DNA from: Deltaproteobacteria bacterium
GTDB lineage: Bacteria > Desulfobacterota > Desulfobacteria > Desulfobacterales > JAFDDL01
NCBI GenBank assembly: GCA_019310865.1
Contig: JAFDDL010000023.1
Span: 1 to 15,317 of the forward strand
Reading direction: 5' to 3'
Length of the DNA: 15,317 bases
Position numbers and translations under genes: made by a program. Shown here in pieces: positions 1-6,885 of the stretch. Numbering within the stretch: position 1 is the stretch's first letter; each line of letters begins with the position of its first letter. The notes beneath the pieces were generated by a model. It saw only the letters and a program-made list of their open reading frames with translations, searched no databases and was not told the origin of the DNA.

Positions 1-463
1 TCAGGTAGGGATTGACCCGTTTGAGAATATCACACATGGCCTCGGTTTTCAGCCGGCCGATATGCTCGATGAAATATTGCTGGCGGTTTAAATTGCTCGG
101 CTCCACCACATCGAAATCCGCAAGGATCAGCGTCCCCACCCCCATGCGCGCCAGCGAGACCGCCACATTCGAGCCCAGCCCCCCCAGGCCGGCCACCCCC
201 ACCACCCCGGACTTCATTTTCTCGTGCACCCCCGGCGTGTGCCGGGCAGCCATCAGGGCTTCAAGCGTCCGGGCATCGGGTATTTCCCCGCGCACAATGA
301 GCACGACCTTGTCTCCGTCCTGGAGCGGCTCGTCAGGCCGGCAGGGAAACCCGTTTTTGATCAGCACATCGGCGCCCGGTTTTTCCCGATCCCGCAGATT
401 GCCCACCGTTTCCCCATCCTTTATCCGGTGGTCCTGCTCGTTCACATTTACAGAAATTTCCAT
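1..463 (-). CDS. thiF: ThiF-type sulfur carrier adenylyltransferase with fused ThiS-like N-terminus (3' end outside window)
   Basis: The visible 154 residues start MEISVNVNEQ. Residues 1-60 have a ThiS-like beta-grasp pattern (KPGADVLIKNGFP, then LQDGDKVVLIVRGE). A Rossmann-type E1 domain follows, with the glycine-rich loop GVAGLGGLGSN (89-99), LADFDVVEPSNLNRQQYF (114-131) and the start of the next helix. This is the arrangement of ThiF family 2, which adenylates the ThiS C-terminus in thiazole synthesis. The fused ThiS-like part has no terminal GG, so it probably cannot carry sulfur itself and is likely structural. ATG 463-461 is chosen because a strong AAAGGAG lies 7-8 bases upstream (complement of 471-477). 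The catalytic C-terminal half lies beyond position 1. The gene is transcribed divergently from the kinase. A MoeB or HesA-like role is less likely given the ThiS-like fusion. Confidence 0.85.
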   Translation of the reverse strand, partial: MEISVNVNEQDHRIKDGETVGNLRDREKPGADVLIKNGFPCRPDEPLQDGDKVVLIVRGEIPDARTLEALMAARHTPGVHEKMKSGVVGVAGLGGLGSNVAVSLARMGVGTLILADFDVVEPSNLNRQQYFIEHIGRLKTEAMCDILKRVNPYL

Positions 464-523
464 AATTTTTCTCCTTTTTTCCCAATTTTCTTCCTTGGCA
501 GTTGAAAAACGCCGCCCGATATG

Positions 524-547
524 CTTAACATTGTTAAGTGAACTTAA
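524..547. promoter_or_regulatory. Overlapping palindromes in the thiF / kinase divergent promoter region
   Basis: CTTAACA-T-TGTTAAG (524-538) is a perfect 7+1+7 palindrome. It overlaps TTAAGT-GA-ACTTAA (534-547), a perfect 6+2+6 palindrome. Together they give three CTTAA/TTAAG half-sites about 9-10 bp apart, roughly one helical turn, in the 152-bp gap between divergent genes. This geometry suits a dimeric repressor or activator bound cooperatively. The bound protein is unknown and the operator role is inferred. Confidence 0.4.
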
Positions 548-615
548 AAAAGACCGTCTACTCTTTGACCGGAACCGGCATTCAGGGCGACTTCTCTGGC
601 AAGCGGGAATTCATA

Positions 616-2286
616 ATGAGCGAACCATATCGTATTCTTGCGGCAGACGACGAAGATGAGTTCTTGAATCTCTACCGTCAGATCATCTCCCACCCGGGCG
701 ACTTCAACAAGACGGCCGATGGCAAACCCCTTGCGTCCGGCACGGATCACCCCCCGAAGCGCATCTTTGACCTGAGTTTATGCAGCCAGGCCGATGACGC
801 CGTTTATCTGGTCAGAGAATCGCTGAAAGAAAACCGACCCTATTCCGTCGTGTTTCTCGATGTCCGCATGCCGCCGGGGCCCGATGGCATCTGGGCAGCC
901 CAAGAAATCCGAAAAATGGACCCCCACGTGGAAATCGTGATCATCACCGCCTTTGCCGATGTTGAGCCCGCCGATATCATTTCATTAGTCCCCCCGGCAC
1001 ATAAACTGATATATATTCAAAAACCGTTTTTTCTCAAGGAAATTTACCATTTTGCCTATTCATTGAGCGCCAAATGGTCCCAGGAAAAAAACATAGAGAA
1101 GCTCACCGCCCAGCTGGAAAAAAAGGTGACCTCCGGCGAGCAGGAGCTGGCGAAAAAGAATCGAAAGCTCACAGCGGAAATCATGGTACGCCGGCAAGCG
1201 GAAAAGGCGCTACGTGCCGGCAACACGCAGCTGCGCGAAATCCTGGACGCCTCCATCGACTGGATCGTCCATTTGACCGAAGACAAACGAATTATCTGGA
1301 CAAATCAAACCATCACGAACCATTTGGGCAAGAACACCGACGCCCTCATCGGAAAGACCTGCCATGAATCGATCATGCAGAATGCGGATTTATGCAAAAA
1401 ATGTCCATTTCAGCGCACCAAAGAAACCGGGAAAATTGAACGCGATGTGATATATTACCCAAACGCACGCGACACCAAAGCGGGAAGCTACCGGGACATT
1501 TACTGCGTGCCCCTGAATAACGGTCATGCCGTCGATAAAACCTACCTGGTTGTCAGTCGCGATATCACCCAGCGAATGAAAGCTGAAGCCTCTCTGAAAG
1601 AGGCCAACGCGAAACTTTCCGAGAAATCTTTACAACGAAAACGCATTGCCAGGAAACTGATCCAAATCCTTGAAAACGAGCGACGTCACACGGCCATGGA
1701 ACTGCACGATCACATGGGCAACGCCATCACCACAATCCGAATCGGGTTCAAAGATCTGCATGAAAAGCTGTCATCAAACGTCCCCGAGCTTCTGTCGCTA
1801 TCACAAACCATTGAAAAAAATGCCATTGAAAAAATTACCGGTATTAAAAACATCGCCTACGATCTCATGCCCCACACACTGGAAAACCTTGGCCTGCTTG
1901 CCGCAGCCAAGGCGCTCGTAACGGAAATGAAAAACATTTTCGAGATGAAGGTGATTTTTTATTCCAACAACATCCCCGACACCATCGATCCGGAAAAGAG
2001 CCTGGGGCTGTATCGAATTTTGCAGGAAGCGCTCACCAATGTGACCAAACATGCCATGGCCAAAAAGGTCCACATCAACCTGGTCAAAAAGGAGAAGGCT
2101 ATCGTTTTATCCATCGAAGACGACGGCATCGGATTTGAAAAAGACCGGTTTCCCGGTGAACACAGCGCCCGGGGCATGCTCGGACTGCTGATCATGCAAG
2201 AGCGCGCTGTCCAGCTCGGGGGTCATGTCGTCATCGACTCGCAGCCCAACGGCGGCACCTATCTCGAGGCACAGATACCCTATTAA
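616..2286 (+). CDS. Sensor histidine kinase, REC-PAS-HisKA_3-HATPase
   Basis: A 556-residue soluble kinase without membrane segments. Residues 1-154 form a receiver domain with acidic D11/D12, phospho-acceptor D82 (VVFLDVRMPPGPDG), T111 and K136. About 35 extra residues (25-58) lie after the first helix. A coiled coil (155-205) leads to a PAS domain (about 205-320) with cysteines 249, 260, 263 and 297. The DHp is of the HisKA_3 (NarL-partner) type: ERRHTAMELHDHMGN, with H364 as the likely phosphorylated histidine. The ATPase domain shows N475 (EALTN), DDGIGF (502-507) and a G2 region around 520-530. The ORF opens at GTG 538, but ATG 616 begins exactly where the receiver domain does. Its Shine-Dalgarno (GCGGGAA) is weak. 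The response regulator follows after 18 bp, so they are almost surely co-transcribed. The cytosolic PAS points to an internal signal, perhaps redox or a ligand. Confidence 0.9.
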   Translation: MSEPYRILAADDEDEFLNLYRQIISHPGDFNKTADGKPLASGTDHPPKRIFDLSLCSQADDAVYLVRESLKENRPYSVVFLDVRMPPGPDGIWAAQEIRKMDPHVEIVIITAFADVEPADIISLVPPAHKLIYIQKPFFLKEIYHFAYSLSAKWSQEKNIEKLTAQLEKKVTSGEQELAKKNRKLTAEIMVRRQAEKALRAGNTQLREILDASIDWIVHLTEDKRIIWTNQTITNHLGKNTDALIGKTCHESIMQNADLCKKCPFQRTKETGKIERDVIYYPNARDTKAGSYRDIYCVPLNNGHAVDKTYLVVSRDITQRMKAEASLKEANAKLSEKSLQRKRIARKLIQILENERRHTAMELHDHMGNAITTIRIGFKDLHEKLSSNVPELLSLSQTIEKNAIEKITGIKNIAYDLMPHTLENLGLLAAAKALVTEMKNIFEMKVIFYSNNIPDTIDPEKSLGLYRILQEALTNVTKHAMAKKVHINLVKKEKAIVLSIEDDGIGFEKDRFPGEHSARGMLGLLIMQERAVQLGGHVVIDSQPNGGTYLEAQIPY

Positions 2287-2303
2287 ATGAAACAGAGGAG
2301 ATC

Positions 2304-2957
2304 ATGAGAAAAATCAAGGTAATGGTGGTCGATGATCATGCCATGATCAGCAAGGGCGTGAAAAGCAGTCTGGATAAAAATCCCTATTACCGGGTGGTCG
2401 CCGAGGCCTCAGACGGCCTCGAAGCCATCAATCTTGCCAAAAAGCACCGACCGGAAATGGTGATCATGGATATCAACATGCCCAGAGTAAACGGCATTGA
2501 AGCCACTCGGGAACTGAAAGATCTGTTCCCCGATATCAAAATCCTGATTTACACCATGCATTCGGATACTGCCTATATCAGCAGGGTCATGACCGCCGGT
2601 GCTGCGGGCTACGTGCTCAAAAATGACGCCACTGAGGATCTGATCCTGGCGCTCAACTCGATTTACAACGGCGGGATATATTTCAGTAAAATCGCCTCGG
2701 ACATCCTCAAGCAGGAAAAAAACGATGCGTCGCTCATTCTGGACTTCGGTGGTGACCTGAGCAATCTAAGCCGACGGGAACGCGAAGTGATGAAACTGCT
2801 GGCCGAAGGCCTGACACCCAAAGAAATCTCCCAGAAACTGAACATCGCCCCCAGCACCGTCCAAACCCATAAATACAACCTTATGACCAAGCTCAATGTG
2901 AGCCGAATGGCGGATCTATATAAGATCGCCGTCAAGCACAACCTTGTCAAAATCTAG
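2304..2957 (+). CDS. NarL/FixJ-family response regulator (REC-LuxR HTH)
   Basis: 217 residues, the normal length for this family. The receiver domain (1-122) has D10/D11, phospho-acceptor D56 (VIMDINMPRVNG), T84 and K106. The LuxR-type helix-turn-helix (about 154-209) has LSRREREVMKLLAEG, then TPKEISQKLNIAPSTVQTHKYNLMTKL. ATG 2304 is preceded by GAGGAG (2295-2300). It sits directly behind the HisKA_3 kinase, the typical partner of NarL-type regulators, so it is the probable phosphotransfer target and DNA-binding output. Its stop codon TAG (2955-2957) forms the first bases of a tandem operator-like repeat, which suggests it or the next gene's product acts on this site. Confidence 0.93.
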   Translation: MRKIKVMVVDDHAMISKGVKSSLDKNPYYRVVAEASDGLEAINLAKKHRPEMVIMDINMPRVNGIEATRELKDLFPDIKILIYTMHSDTAYISRVMTAGAAGYVLKNDATEDLILALNSIYNGGIYFSKIASDILKQEKNDASLILDFGGDLSNLSRREREVMKLLAEGLTPKEISQKLNIAPSTVQTHKYNLMTKLNVSRMADLYKIAVKHNLVKI

Positions 2958-3015
2958 CAAATCTACCTACGACCAGTAGCACATCTTGCTAAACGATAGT
3001 AGCACATCTTGCTAG
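2955..3015. promoter_or_regulatory. Phased operator: three TAGCA-N5-TGCTA-type repeats at 23-bp spacing
   Basis: Copies begin at 2955 (TAGCAAATCTACCTA, 12 of 15 matches to the others), 2978 and 3001 (both TAGCACATCTTGCTA). The last two are identical over 17 nt (2975-2991 and 2998-3014). Each intact copy is an inverted repeat with 5-bp arms and a 5-bp centre. Start-to-start distance is exactly 23 bp twice, about two helical turns, so bound dimers would lie on one face. The array lies between the response regulator and the PAS-LuxR gene, with the third copy against a candidate -35. Binding by one of the two adjacent LuxR-family proteins is inferred. Confidence 0.7.
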
Positions 3016-3038
3016 TCAAAACTCGTAATATTTACGAT
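3009..3038 (+). promoter_or_regulatory. Candidate sigma70-type promoter for the PAS-LuxR gene
   Basis: TTGCTA (3009-3014) and TACGAT (3033-3038) are separated by 18 bp. The -35 coincides with the right arm of the third operator repeat, so a bound protein would overlap RNA polymerase or touch its sigma region 4. The match is moderate and is a sequence-only call. Confidence 0.35.
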
Positions 3039-3101
3039 ATACAAGCCCACCGACAACCTGATACAATTAAATTTTATCCAAACTGCAAAACAGGCGCCCA
3101 C

Positions 3102-4673
3102 ATGACGGAAAATGACCGAGAGAATCGCGGCACCATGCTCGACACATCTTTCAATGAACGGGTTTTAGATCTGAACCCGCTGCGCGAATCGGAAAAGCCC
3201 GAAAACCAGAGCATTCACGAACCCGACACGGATGCTTCGCTCGATCTGCGCCGCCTGCAAAAGGTCATTGAGCATGCCCCCGGAGCCGCCATCCAGTGCA
3301 TCGACCGCGACGGCATGGTGCGCATGTGGAACAAAACCACCACGACCCTGTTCGGATTTAAAAAAACCGACACCCTGGGAAAACGGCTCAAAATGATCCT
3401 TTTTCCCCACAGCCGCGCCGGCGAATTTGAAAAAGCGTTTCAAAAGGTGCTCAAAACCCAGCGCACTTCCAAAGCCAACCACTGGCTCGCGCAAACGCAG
3501 AGCGGCGAAAAGCTCTGGGTCCACGGCGCCCTGATCCCGTTTATGGAAAACGGGCAGGTCAGCGAGGTGTTTTGTTTCCTGTACGATGCCACCGATGCAC
3601 GAAAAGCCGAAAAGGTGCTGCTGAACTTTCGCCACGAGCTTGAAAAGCGCATTCAGGAGCGCACCAACCAACTCACCTGGGTCTCGAAAAAACTCCAAGA
3701 GGAAATTCTCGTGCGTCAGCGCGCTGAAGCGGCCCTGAAAGACAGCGAGCAGAAATTTCGCATTTTTGCGCAAAACAGCTACGAATGGGAATACTGGATA
3801 GCCCCGAACGGCGCCATCATCTATCTGTCGCCCTCCTGTGAGCGTATCACGGGCTACGGCGCCGGCCGGTTTCACAAGGACCCCGACCTGATCGAACGCA
3901 TTGTCCACCCCGAGGACCGCGATGGGCTTCGTTCTGAGCTAAAACAGCATATTTTAGAAAAACGCGACCTGGAAACCACCTTTCGCATCATCACGCACAA
4001 TAAAACGGTTCGCGTCATCTCTCATGTGAACCGGGCCGTTTTCGGCGGGTTGGACGAGTACCTGGGCCGGCGAATCAGCAATCGGGACATCACCGAGCGA
4101 AAAATGGCCGAAGCCGGCCTTCACCAGGCCCATGCCGAACTCGAAGGACGCGTTGCCAAGCGAACCCGGGCCCTGAAACGCGTGGCCGAGGCCTTGCAAC
4201 GAAAACAGCGCGAGCTCATCAGCCAGCAAACTGAACTCGAGGCCGTCAACACCCGGCTGCTCGAGACCAACAAGGCCGTCTCGATCCTGGCTGGAAGCAT
4301 CGAAAAAAAGAAAGCGGAAGTGGAAAAAAAGATCTCCCTGGCTATCAGTTCCAAAATTTTGCCCCTGTTAAACGAACTGCAGCAAGAGTCCCTTCAGCCG
4401 CGCATCGAAGCCCAGCTTCATGTAGTGGCCATGTACCTGACCGACCTGACCATCGACTCCCAGGCAACCGCCGACTTGGTGGCCAACCTCACCACAAACG
4501 AAATCAAAATCGCCTCGATGATCAAAGCCGGCCTGACCACCCCGAAAATCGCATCCCAGCTCAACCTTTCTCCGCTGACCGTGAAAACCCACCGGAAAAA
4601 CATTCGAAAAAAACTGGGTCTCAAGAACAAAAGCACCAACCTCCTGTCCTACCTTCAAACCAAAATCACCTGA
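3102..4673 (+). CDS. PAS-PAS-coiled coil-LuxR HTH regulator without receiver or kinase domain
   Basis: 523 residues from ATG 3102. PAS 1 (about 52-170) ends FLYDATDARKAEKV. A coiled coil (172-215) leads to PAS 2 (about 216-335), ending GRRISNRDITERKMAEAGL. A long coiled coil (335-430) and a linker lead to a C-terminal LuxR HTH (about 462-520): LTTNEIKIASMIKAGLTTPKIASQLNLSPLTVKTHRKNIRKKLG (given in overlapping parts: LTTNEIKIASMIKAGL, PKIASQLNLSPLTVKTHRKN). It appears to be a one-component cytosolic regulator in which the PAS domains sense the signal and the helical linker relays it. The ORF opens at TTG 3009, but that codon lies inside the operator. ATG 3102 lacks a clear Shine-Dalgarno, and ATG 3135 is a second option. 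It follows the two-component pair in the same direction with no terminator between. Confidence 0.85.
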   Translation: MTENDRENRGTMLDTSFNERVLDLNPLRESEKPENQSIHEPDTDASLDLRRLQKVIEHAPGAAIQCIDRDGMVRMWNKTTTTLFGFKKTDTLGKRLKMILFPHSRAGEFEKAFQKVLKTQRTSKANHWLAQTQSGEKLWVHGALIPFMENGQVSEVFCFLYDATDARKAEKVLLNFRHELEKRIQERTNQLTWVSKKLQEEILVRQRAEAALKDSEQKFRIFAQNSYEWEYWIAPNGAIIYLSPSCERITGYGAGRFHKDPDLIERIVHPEDRDGLRSELKQHILEKRDLETTFRIITHNKTVRVISHVNRAVFGGLDEYLGRRISNRDITERKMAEAGLHQAHAELEGRVAKRTRALKRVAEALQRKQRELISQQTELEAVNTRLLETNKAVSILAGSIEKKKAEVEKKISLAISSKILPLLNELQQESLQPRIEAQLHVVAMYLTDLTIDSQATADLVANLTTNEIKIASMIKAGLTTPKIASQLNLSPLTVKTHRKNIRKKLGLKNKSTNLLSYLQTKIT

Positions 4674-5005
4674 TCCAAGAAAGAGGGCGCCCAAAGTAGT
4701 TATCAAGTAAAAAACACATCTCCCTTGAAAATATTTTCATTCCAACAGTGAGGCATTTATTTCGTCCTATTCGCACCCGTCAATTCATTAGTGTTGGTTT
4801 ACCGTGAGCATTTTGGAGCCCAGGGATGCCGTTTATCTGTGGGGTCATTTCCGGCGGTTGTGGGCTGGTGTGGGCTGGCGGGAAAAGACGGCCGGCTGCT
4901 CAATACGGAGCTTGACAATATCGATAGGAATTTTGCATCAGAGGTGGACAGATGAGTCATTCTAAGGTATTATAACAACAACAAAAGTCGTAAGGATACC
5001 TCTGA
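4674..5005. other. 332-bp intergenic region, no recognisable gene
   Basis: No family-like coding sequence is visible. A GTG-started frame at 4804 of about 50 codons has no supporting ribosome site or recognisable motif. A GC- and TG-rich patch lies at 4845-4885, with a TTGACA at 4912-4917 that has no good partner. The last 60 bases hold the promoter of the next gene. No rho-independent terminator is evident after the PAS-LuxR gene. Confidence 0.5.
4945..4973 (+). promoter_or_regulatory. Sigma70-type promoter of the receiver-domain gene
   Basis: TGGACA (4945-4950) and TATTAT (4968-4973) have an ideal 17-bp spacer, each one base off consensus. Transcription would begin near 4980, giving a leader of about 25 bases that contains AAGGAT (4991-4996) before ATG 5006. 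Confidence 0.6.
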
Positions 5006-5488
5006 ATGGATACAGAGCGTCGAAGTGATCTTAAAATACTGGTTGTCGATGATGATCGGCCCGTGGCCGACACCCTGGCGGAATACCTGACCGGTGTTGG
5101 GTACCGGACGCGCGCTGCGTATAGAGGCCGGGAAGCGCTGGATTTATTTAAAGCGGGTAGTTTTCAGATGTTGCTCACGGATTTGAAAATGCCCGATATG
5201 GACGGTCTGGCGCTGATCGATGCCGTGAAATCCATCAAGCGGCTTGCGCCGGTGATCGTGATGACCGGCTACGGCACCATCGATGCCGCCGTGGATGCCA
5301 TCAAGAGAGGGGCTTACGACTTTCTTTCCAAACCGTTTCAGTACGATGATCTGGTCGGGGTCATTGACCGCGCACTTGATCAATATCTTTTGGCTGAACG
5401 CGTTCGCGTTTTGCGCCGCCGGGCGATTTTTTTGATTTGTTCCCTGCCCATTTGGTTTTGGATTGGGTATTGGATCAGCCAATATTAG
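5006..5488 (+). CDS. Response-regulator receiver protein with hydrophobic C-terminal tail, probably 3'-truncated
   Basis: 160 residues. Residues 9-128 are a complete NtrC-like receiver domain: D15/D16, phospho-acceptor D59 (LLTDLKMPDMDG), T87 (VIVMTGYGT), K109 (DFLSKPF). A basic linker (RVRVLRRR, 132-139) runs into a hydrophobic stretch (about 140-158, IFLICSLPIWFWIGYWI), and the frame ends five residues later. A receiver domain followed by one near-terminal membrane-like segment is unusual. The base composition turns AT-rich at about 5425, and a 5'-truncated PIN-domain gene begins in another frame at about 5463. I infer that an output or membrane domain was lost at this junction, but a genuine short membrane-tethered receiver cannot be excluded. 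Start and promoter are good, so it may still be expressed. Confidence 0.7.
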   Translation: MDTERRSDLKILVVDDDRPVADTLAEYLTGVGYRTRAAYRGREALDLFKAGSFQMLLTDLKMPDMDGLALIDAVKSIKRLAPVIVMTGYGTIDAAVDAIKRGAYDFLSKPFQYDDLVGVIDRALDQYLLAERVRVLRRRAIFLICSLPIWFWIGYWISQY

Positions 5489-5648
5489 AAGTGAAGATTC
5501 TGTTATTTTTCAGTCTTCACGTCATGTCGGCGCTGAAGCTATTGTCACAAGAGATCCAAAAGGGTTTAAGAAATCTAAACTCCCTGTTTATAGTCCAACG
5601 GAGTTACTCAAAGTTCTTGAGGCTATTGATTATAGAAAAAAGGAGTGA
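5463..5648 (+). pseudogene. 3' remnant of a PIN-domain (VapC-like) toxin gene
   Basis: The frame reads ...RSEDSVIFQSSRHVGAEAIV, then TRDPKGFKKSKLPVYSPTEL and LKVLEAIDYRKKE, ending at TGA 5648. This is the C-terminal third of a PIN ribonuclease: the ED of the third acidic site, the 'AxAIVTRDxKGF' strand with the fourth acidic residue, and the terminal 'VYSPTELL' segment. A stop lies in frame at 5433-5435. The first two thirds, including the N-terminal catalytic aspartate, are absent, and no antitoxin gene is next to it. TTG 5463 could only start a 61-residue fragment. The remnant is not expected to be an active ribonuclease. Confidence 0.65.
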
Positions 5649-5831
5649 AAGGGTTTTTCTGTCAGCCTTGATCCGATTGTTCGGTCTTCCTATTCATCAT
5701 TCAGTTGCAGGGAAATTTTTTGAGATCTTTCAAGAAGATGTAGCTTCTCAGAAGGGACAGTTAAAATCGGAGCATGCAGAGAATGCAGTTGTTTAACAGG
5801 ATTTTGTTTACGTGAAGATATTAGGTGGCCC

Positions 5832-6431
5832 TTGAACACCCGTGTTGGCAAAACAAGCATACCGATTATTGGTGGAAACGTACCCACAAAGAAAATTTAT
5901 TTTTTGCCATGGATCGGTAAATTTATATTTGCAATATTCGGATGGGGTTTTAAAAATGAAATCCCCAATATTCCCAAGTTTGTGATTATTTTTGGACCAC
6001 ATACATCCAATTGGGATTTTGTTTTTGGGATAGCAGCCGTTTTTATATTAGGCGTAAAAATTTCATGGCTGGGGAAACAACCACTCTTTCGAAAACCGTT
6101 TGGTGGTATTGCACGATGGCTTGGTGGAATACCCATAGATCGAAGTTCATCTCATGGTATGGTTGATACGATGATCAACCAATACAAAAGTATGGACGAA
6201 TTCATTCTCGCCATAGCACCTGAAGGAACACGGAAAAAAGTGAAGAAGTGGAAATCCGGTTTTTATCGTATTGCTACGGGTGCTGATGTTCCAATATTGA
6301 TGGTGTGTTTTGATTATAATAATAAGATTATCCGCTTTGGTCCATTAATATATCCTTCAGGGAATTTAAATACGGATATAGAAGCTATGCAGTTATTGTT
6401 TGAAAATTTAAGGGGGAAGAAAGCTCAATAG
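5832..6431 (+). CDS. PlsC-like 1-acyl-glycerol-3-phosphate acyltransferase family protein
   Basis: About 199 residues, normal for the short members of this family. Motif I is HTSNWD (57-62, H-x4-D), motif II-like GKQPLFRKPFGG and IPIDRS lie at 81-105, and motif III PEGTR is at 130-134. Hydrophobic segments at 24-38 and 64-80 fit membrane association. The family transfers acyl chains to glycerol-3-phosphate or related acceptors. The acceptor here is unknown. No in-frame ATG lies before residue 110, so TTG 5832 is chosen, with AGGTGG (5824-5829) 2-3 bases upstream. The spacing is tight, so a different start is possible. The gene is AT-richer than the signalling block and stands alone between gene remnants, which suggests acquisition. 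Confidence 0.75.
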   Translation: MNTRVGKTSIPIIGGNVPTKKIYFLPWIGKFIFAIFGWGFKNEIPNIPKFVIIFGPHTSNWDFVFGIAAVFILGVKISWLGKQPLFRKPFGGIARWLGGIPIDRSSSHGMVDTMINQYKSMDEFILAIAPEGTRKKVKKWKSGFYRIATGADVPILMVCFDYNNKIIRFGPLIYPSGNLNTDIEAMQLLFENLRGKKAQ

Positions 6432-6498
6432 AAAAATATGTAATGATTAAGCTGTGAGCGGTAGCGAAGCGGTCCCACTCAGGCGTTTTGACAGGTGA

Positions 6499-6765
6499 AT
6501 CAATCAGACGGCCGGAAAACTGCTGATCGTCAAAAGCAGCGATAAACGCAATGGCACAACCCTGGAAATACCCAGCCATGCCCTGGACGCAGATACGCTC
6601 ATTACGATCGTCACGGCGCAAATGCTGCCCGAGGCTGCTTTCATGGGCGTTCCGGTGGGTCAACTGATTCGGCTACAGCCTTCCGGGTTGACTTGGATGG
6701 AGACGGATTTTATTCAGAAGCTCCTATCTGAGAATCAGGTAAACTTTCATAAATTATTTGAGTAA
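6499..6765 (+). pseudogene. Remnant of a secreted-protein ZU5-like beta domain
   Basis: The open frame has no convincing start and reads INQTAGKLLIVKSS, then GTTLEIPSHALDADTLITIV, GVPVGQLIRLQPSGLTW, ending at TAA 6763-6765. The pattern 'G-T-x-hydrophobic-IPxxAL-xxDTxITI ... PVGxxxxLxPSGLTF' is that of ZU5-like domains in bacterial surface proteins. The match stops right after PSGLTW, where the family would continue with 'xxPVT'. About 23 unrelated residues follow. A stop (6496-6498) closes the frame upstream. Both ends of the domain's parent gene are therefore missing. It could be a relic of a larger surface protein of the kind found at 8410-13077. Confidence 0.5.
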
Positions 6766-6792
6766 AAAGCCTGGCCCAGATGACCAGGCTTT
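6766..6792. terminator. Stem-loop directly after the ZU5-like remnant
   Basis: AAAGCCTGG (6766-6774) pairs perfectly with CCAGGCTTT (6784-6792) around a 9-base loop, starting one base after the stop at 6765. The T-tract is poor on the plus strand and better on the minus strand (CCAGGCTTTTT). Its position right behind an ORF supports a terminator that may work in both directions. Confidence 0.55.
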
Positions 6793-6824
6793 AAGTACCC
6801 CTTGAAGTGAAAAAGCGTGTTTTA

Positions 6825-6885
6825 GGGGACGTTCATGCATAAATGCATAACTTTTAAGTTATGCATTTATGCATGAACGTCCTCC
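6825..6885. repeat. Inverted-repeat element 1 (GGGGACGTTC family), perfect 27-bp hairpin
   Basis: The left arm 6827-6853 and the right arm 6856-6882 are exact reverse complements around a 2-base centre. The outer part is GGACGTTCATGCAT and the inner part AAATGCATAACTT. The ends extend to AGGGGAC and GTCCTCC. A T-run follows at 6886-6892, so the RNA could also terminate transcription. Copies with the same GGGGGACGTTC ends lie at 7742-7810 and 13736-13814, with a partial one at the right window edge. Such dispersed palindromes resemble REP/MITE-type elements mobilised in trans by a Y1-type transposase. That mobility is inferred, and no transposase is in the window. Confidence 0.8.

Noticed and set aside
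12..659. Long plus-strand open frame over the thiF region
   Set aside because: The minus strand gives a clean ThiS-ThiF sequence with a ribosome site. The plus-strand frame is low-complexity (Ser/Pro/Arg) shadow.
2955..3015. CRISPR-like array from three spaced repeats
   Set aside because: The 15-bp palindromes at 23-bp spacing leave only 8 bp between copies. There are no cas genes, so an operator fits far better.
3165..3908. Minus-strand open frame of about 247 codons opposite the PAS-LuxR gene
   Set aside because: The opposite strand encodes well-formed PAS domains. This frame has no recognisable motif or ribosome site.
5649..5831. Open frame continuing from 5437 to 5796
   Set aside because: It is out of frame with the PIN remnant, Leu/Phe-rich, and matches no family I recognise.
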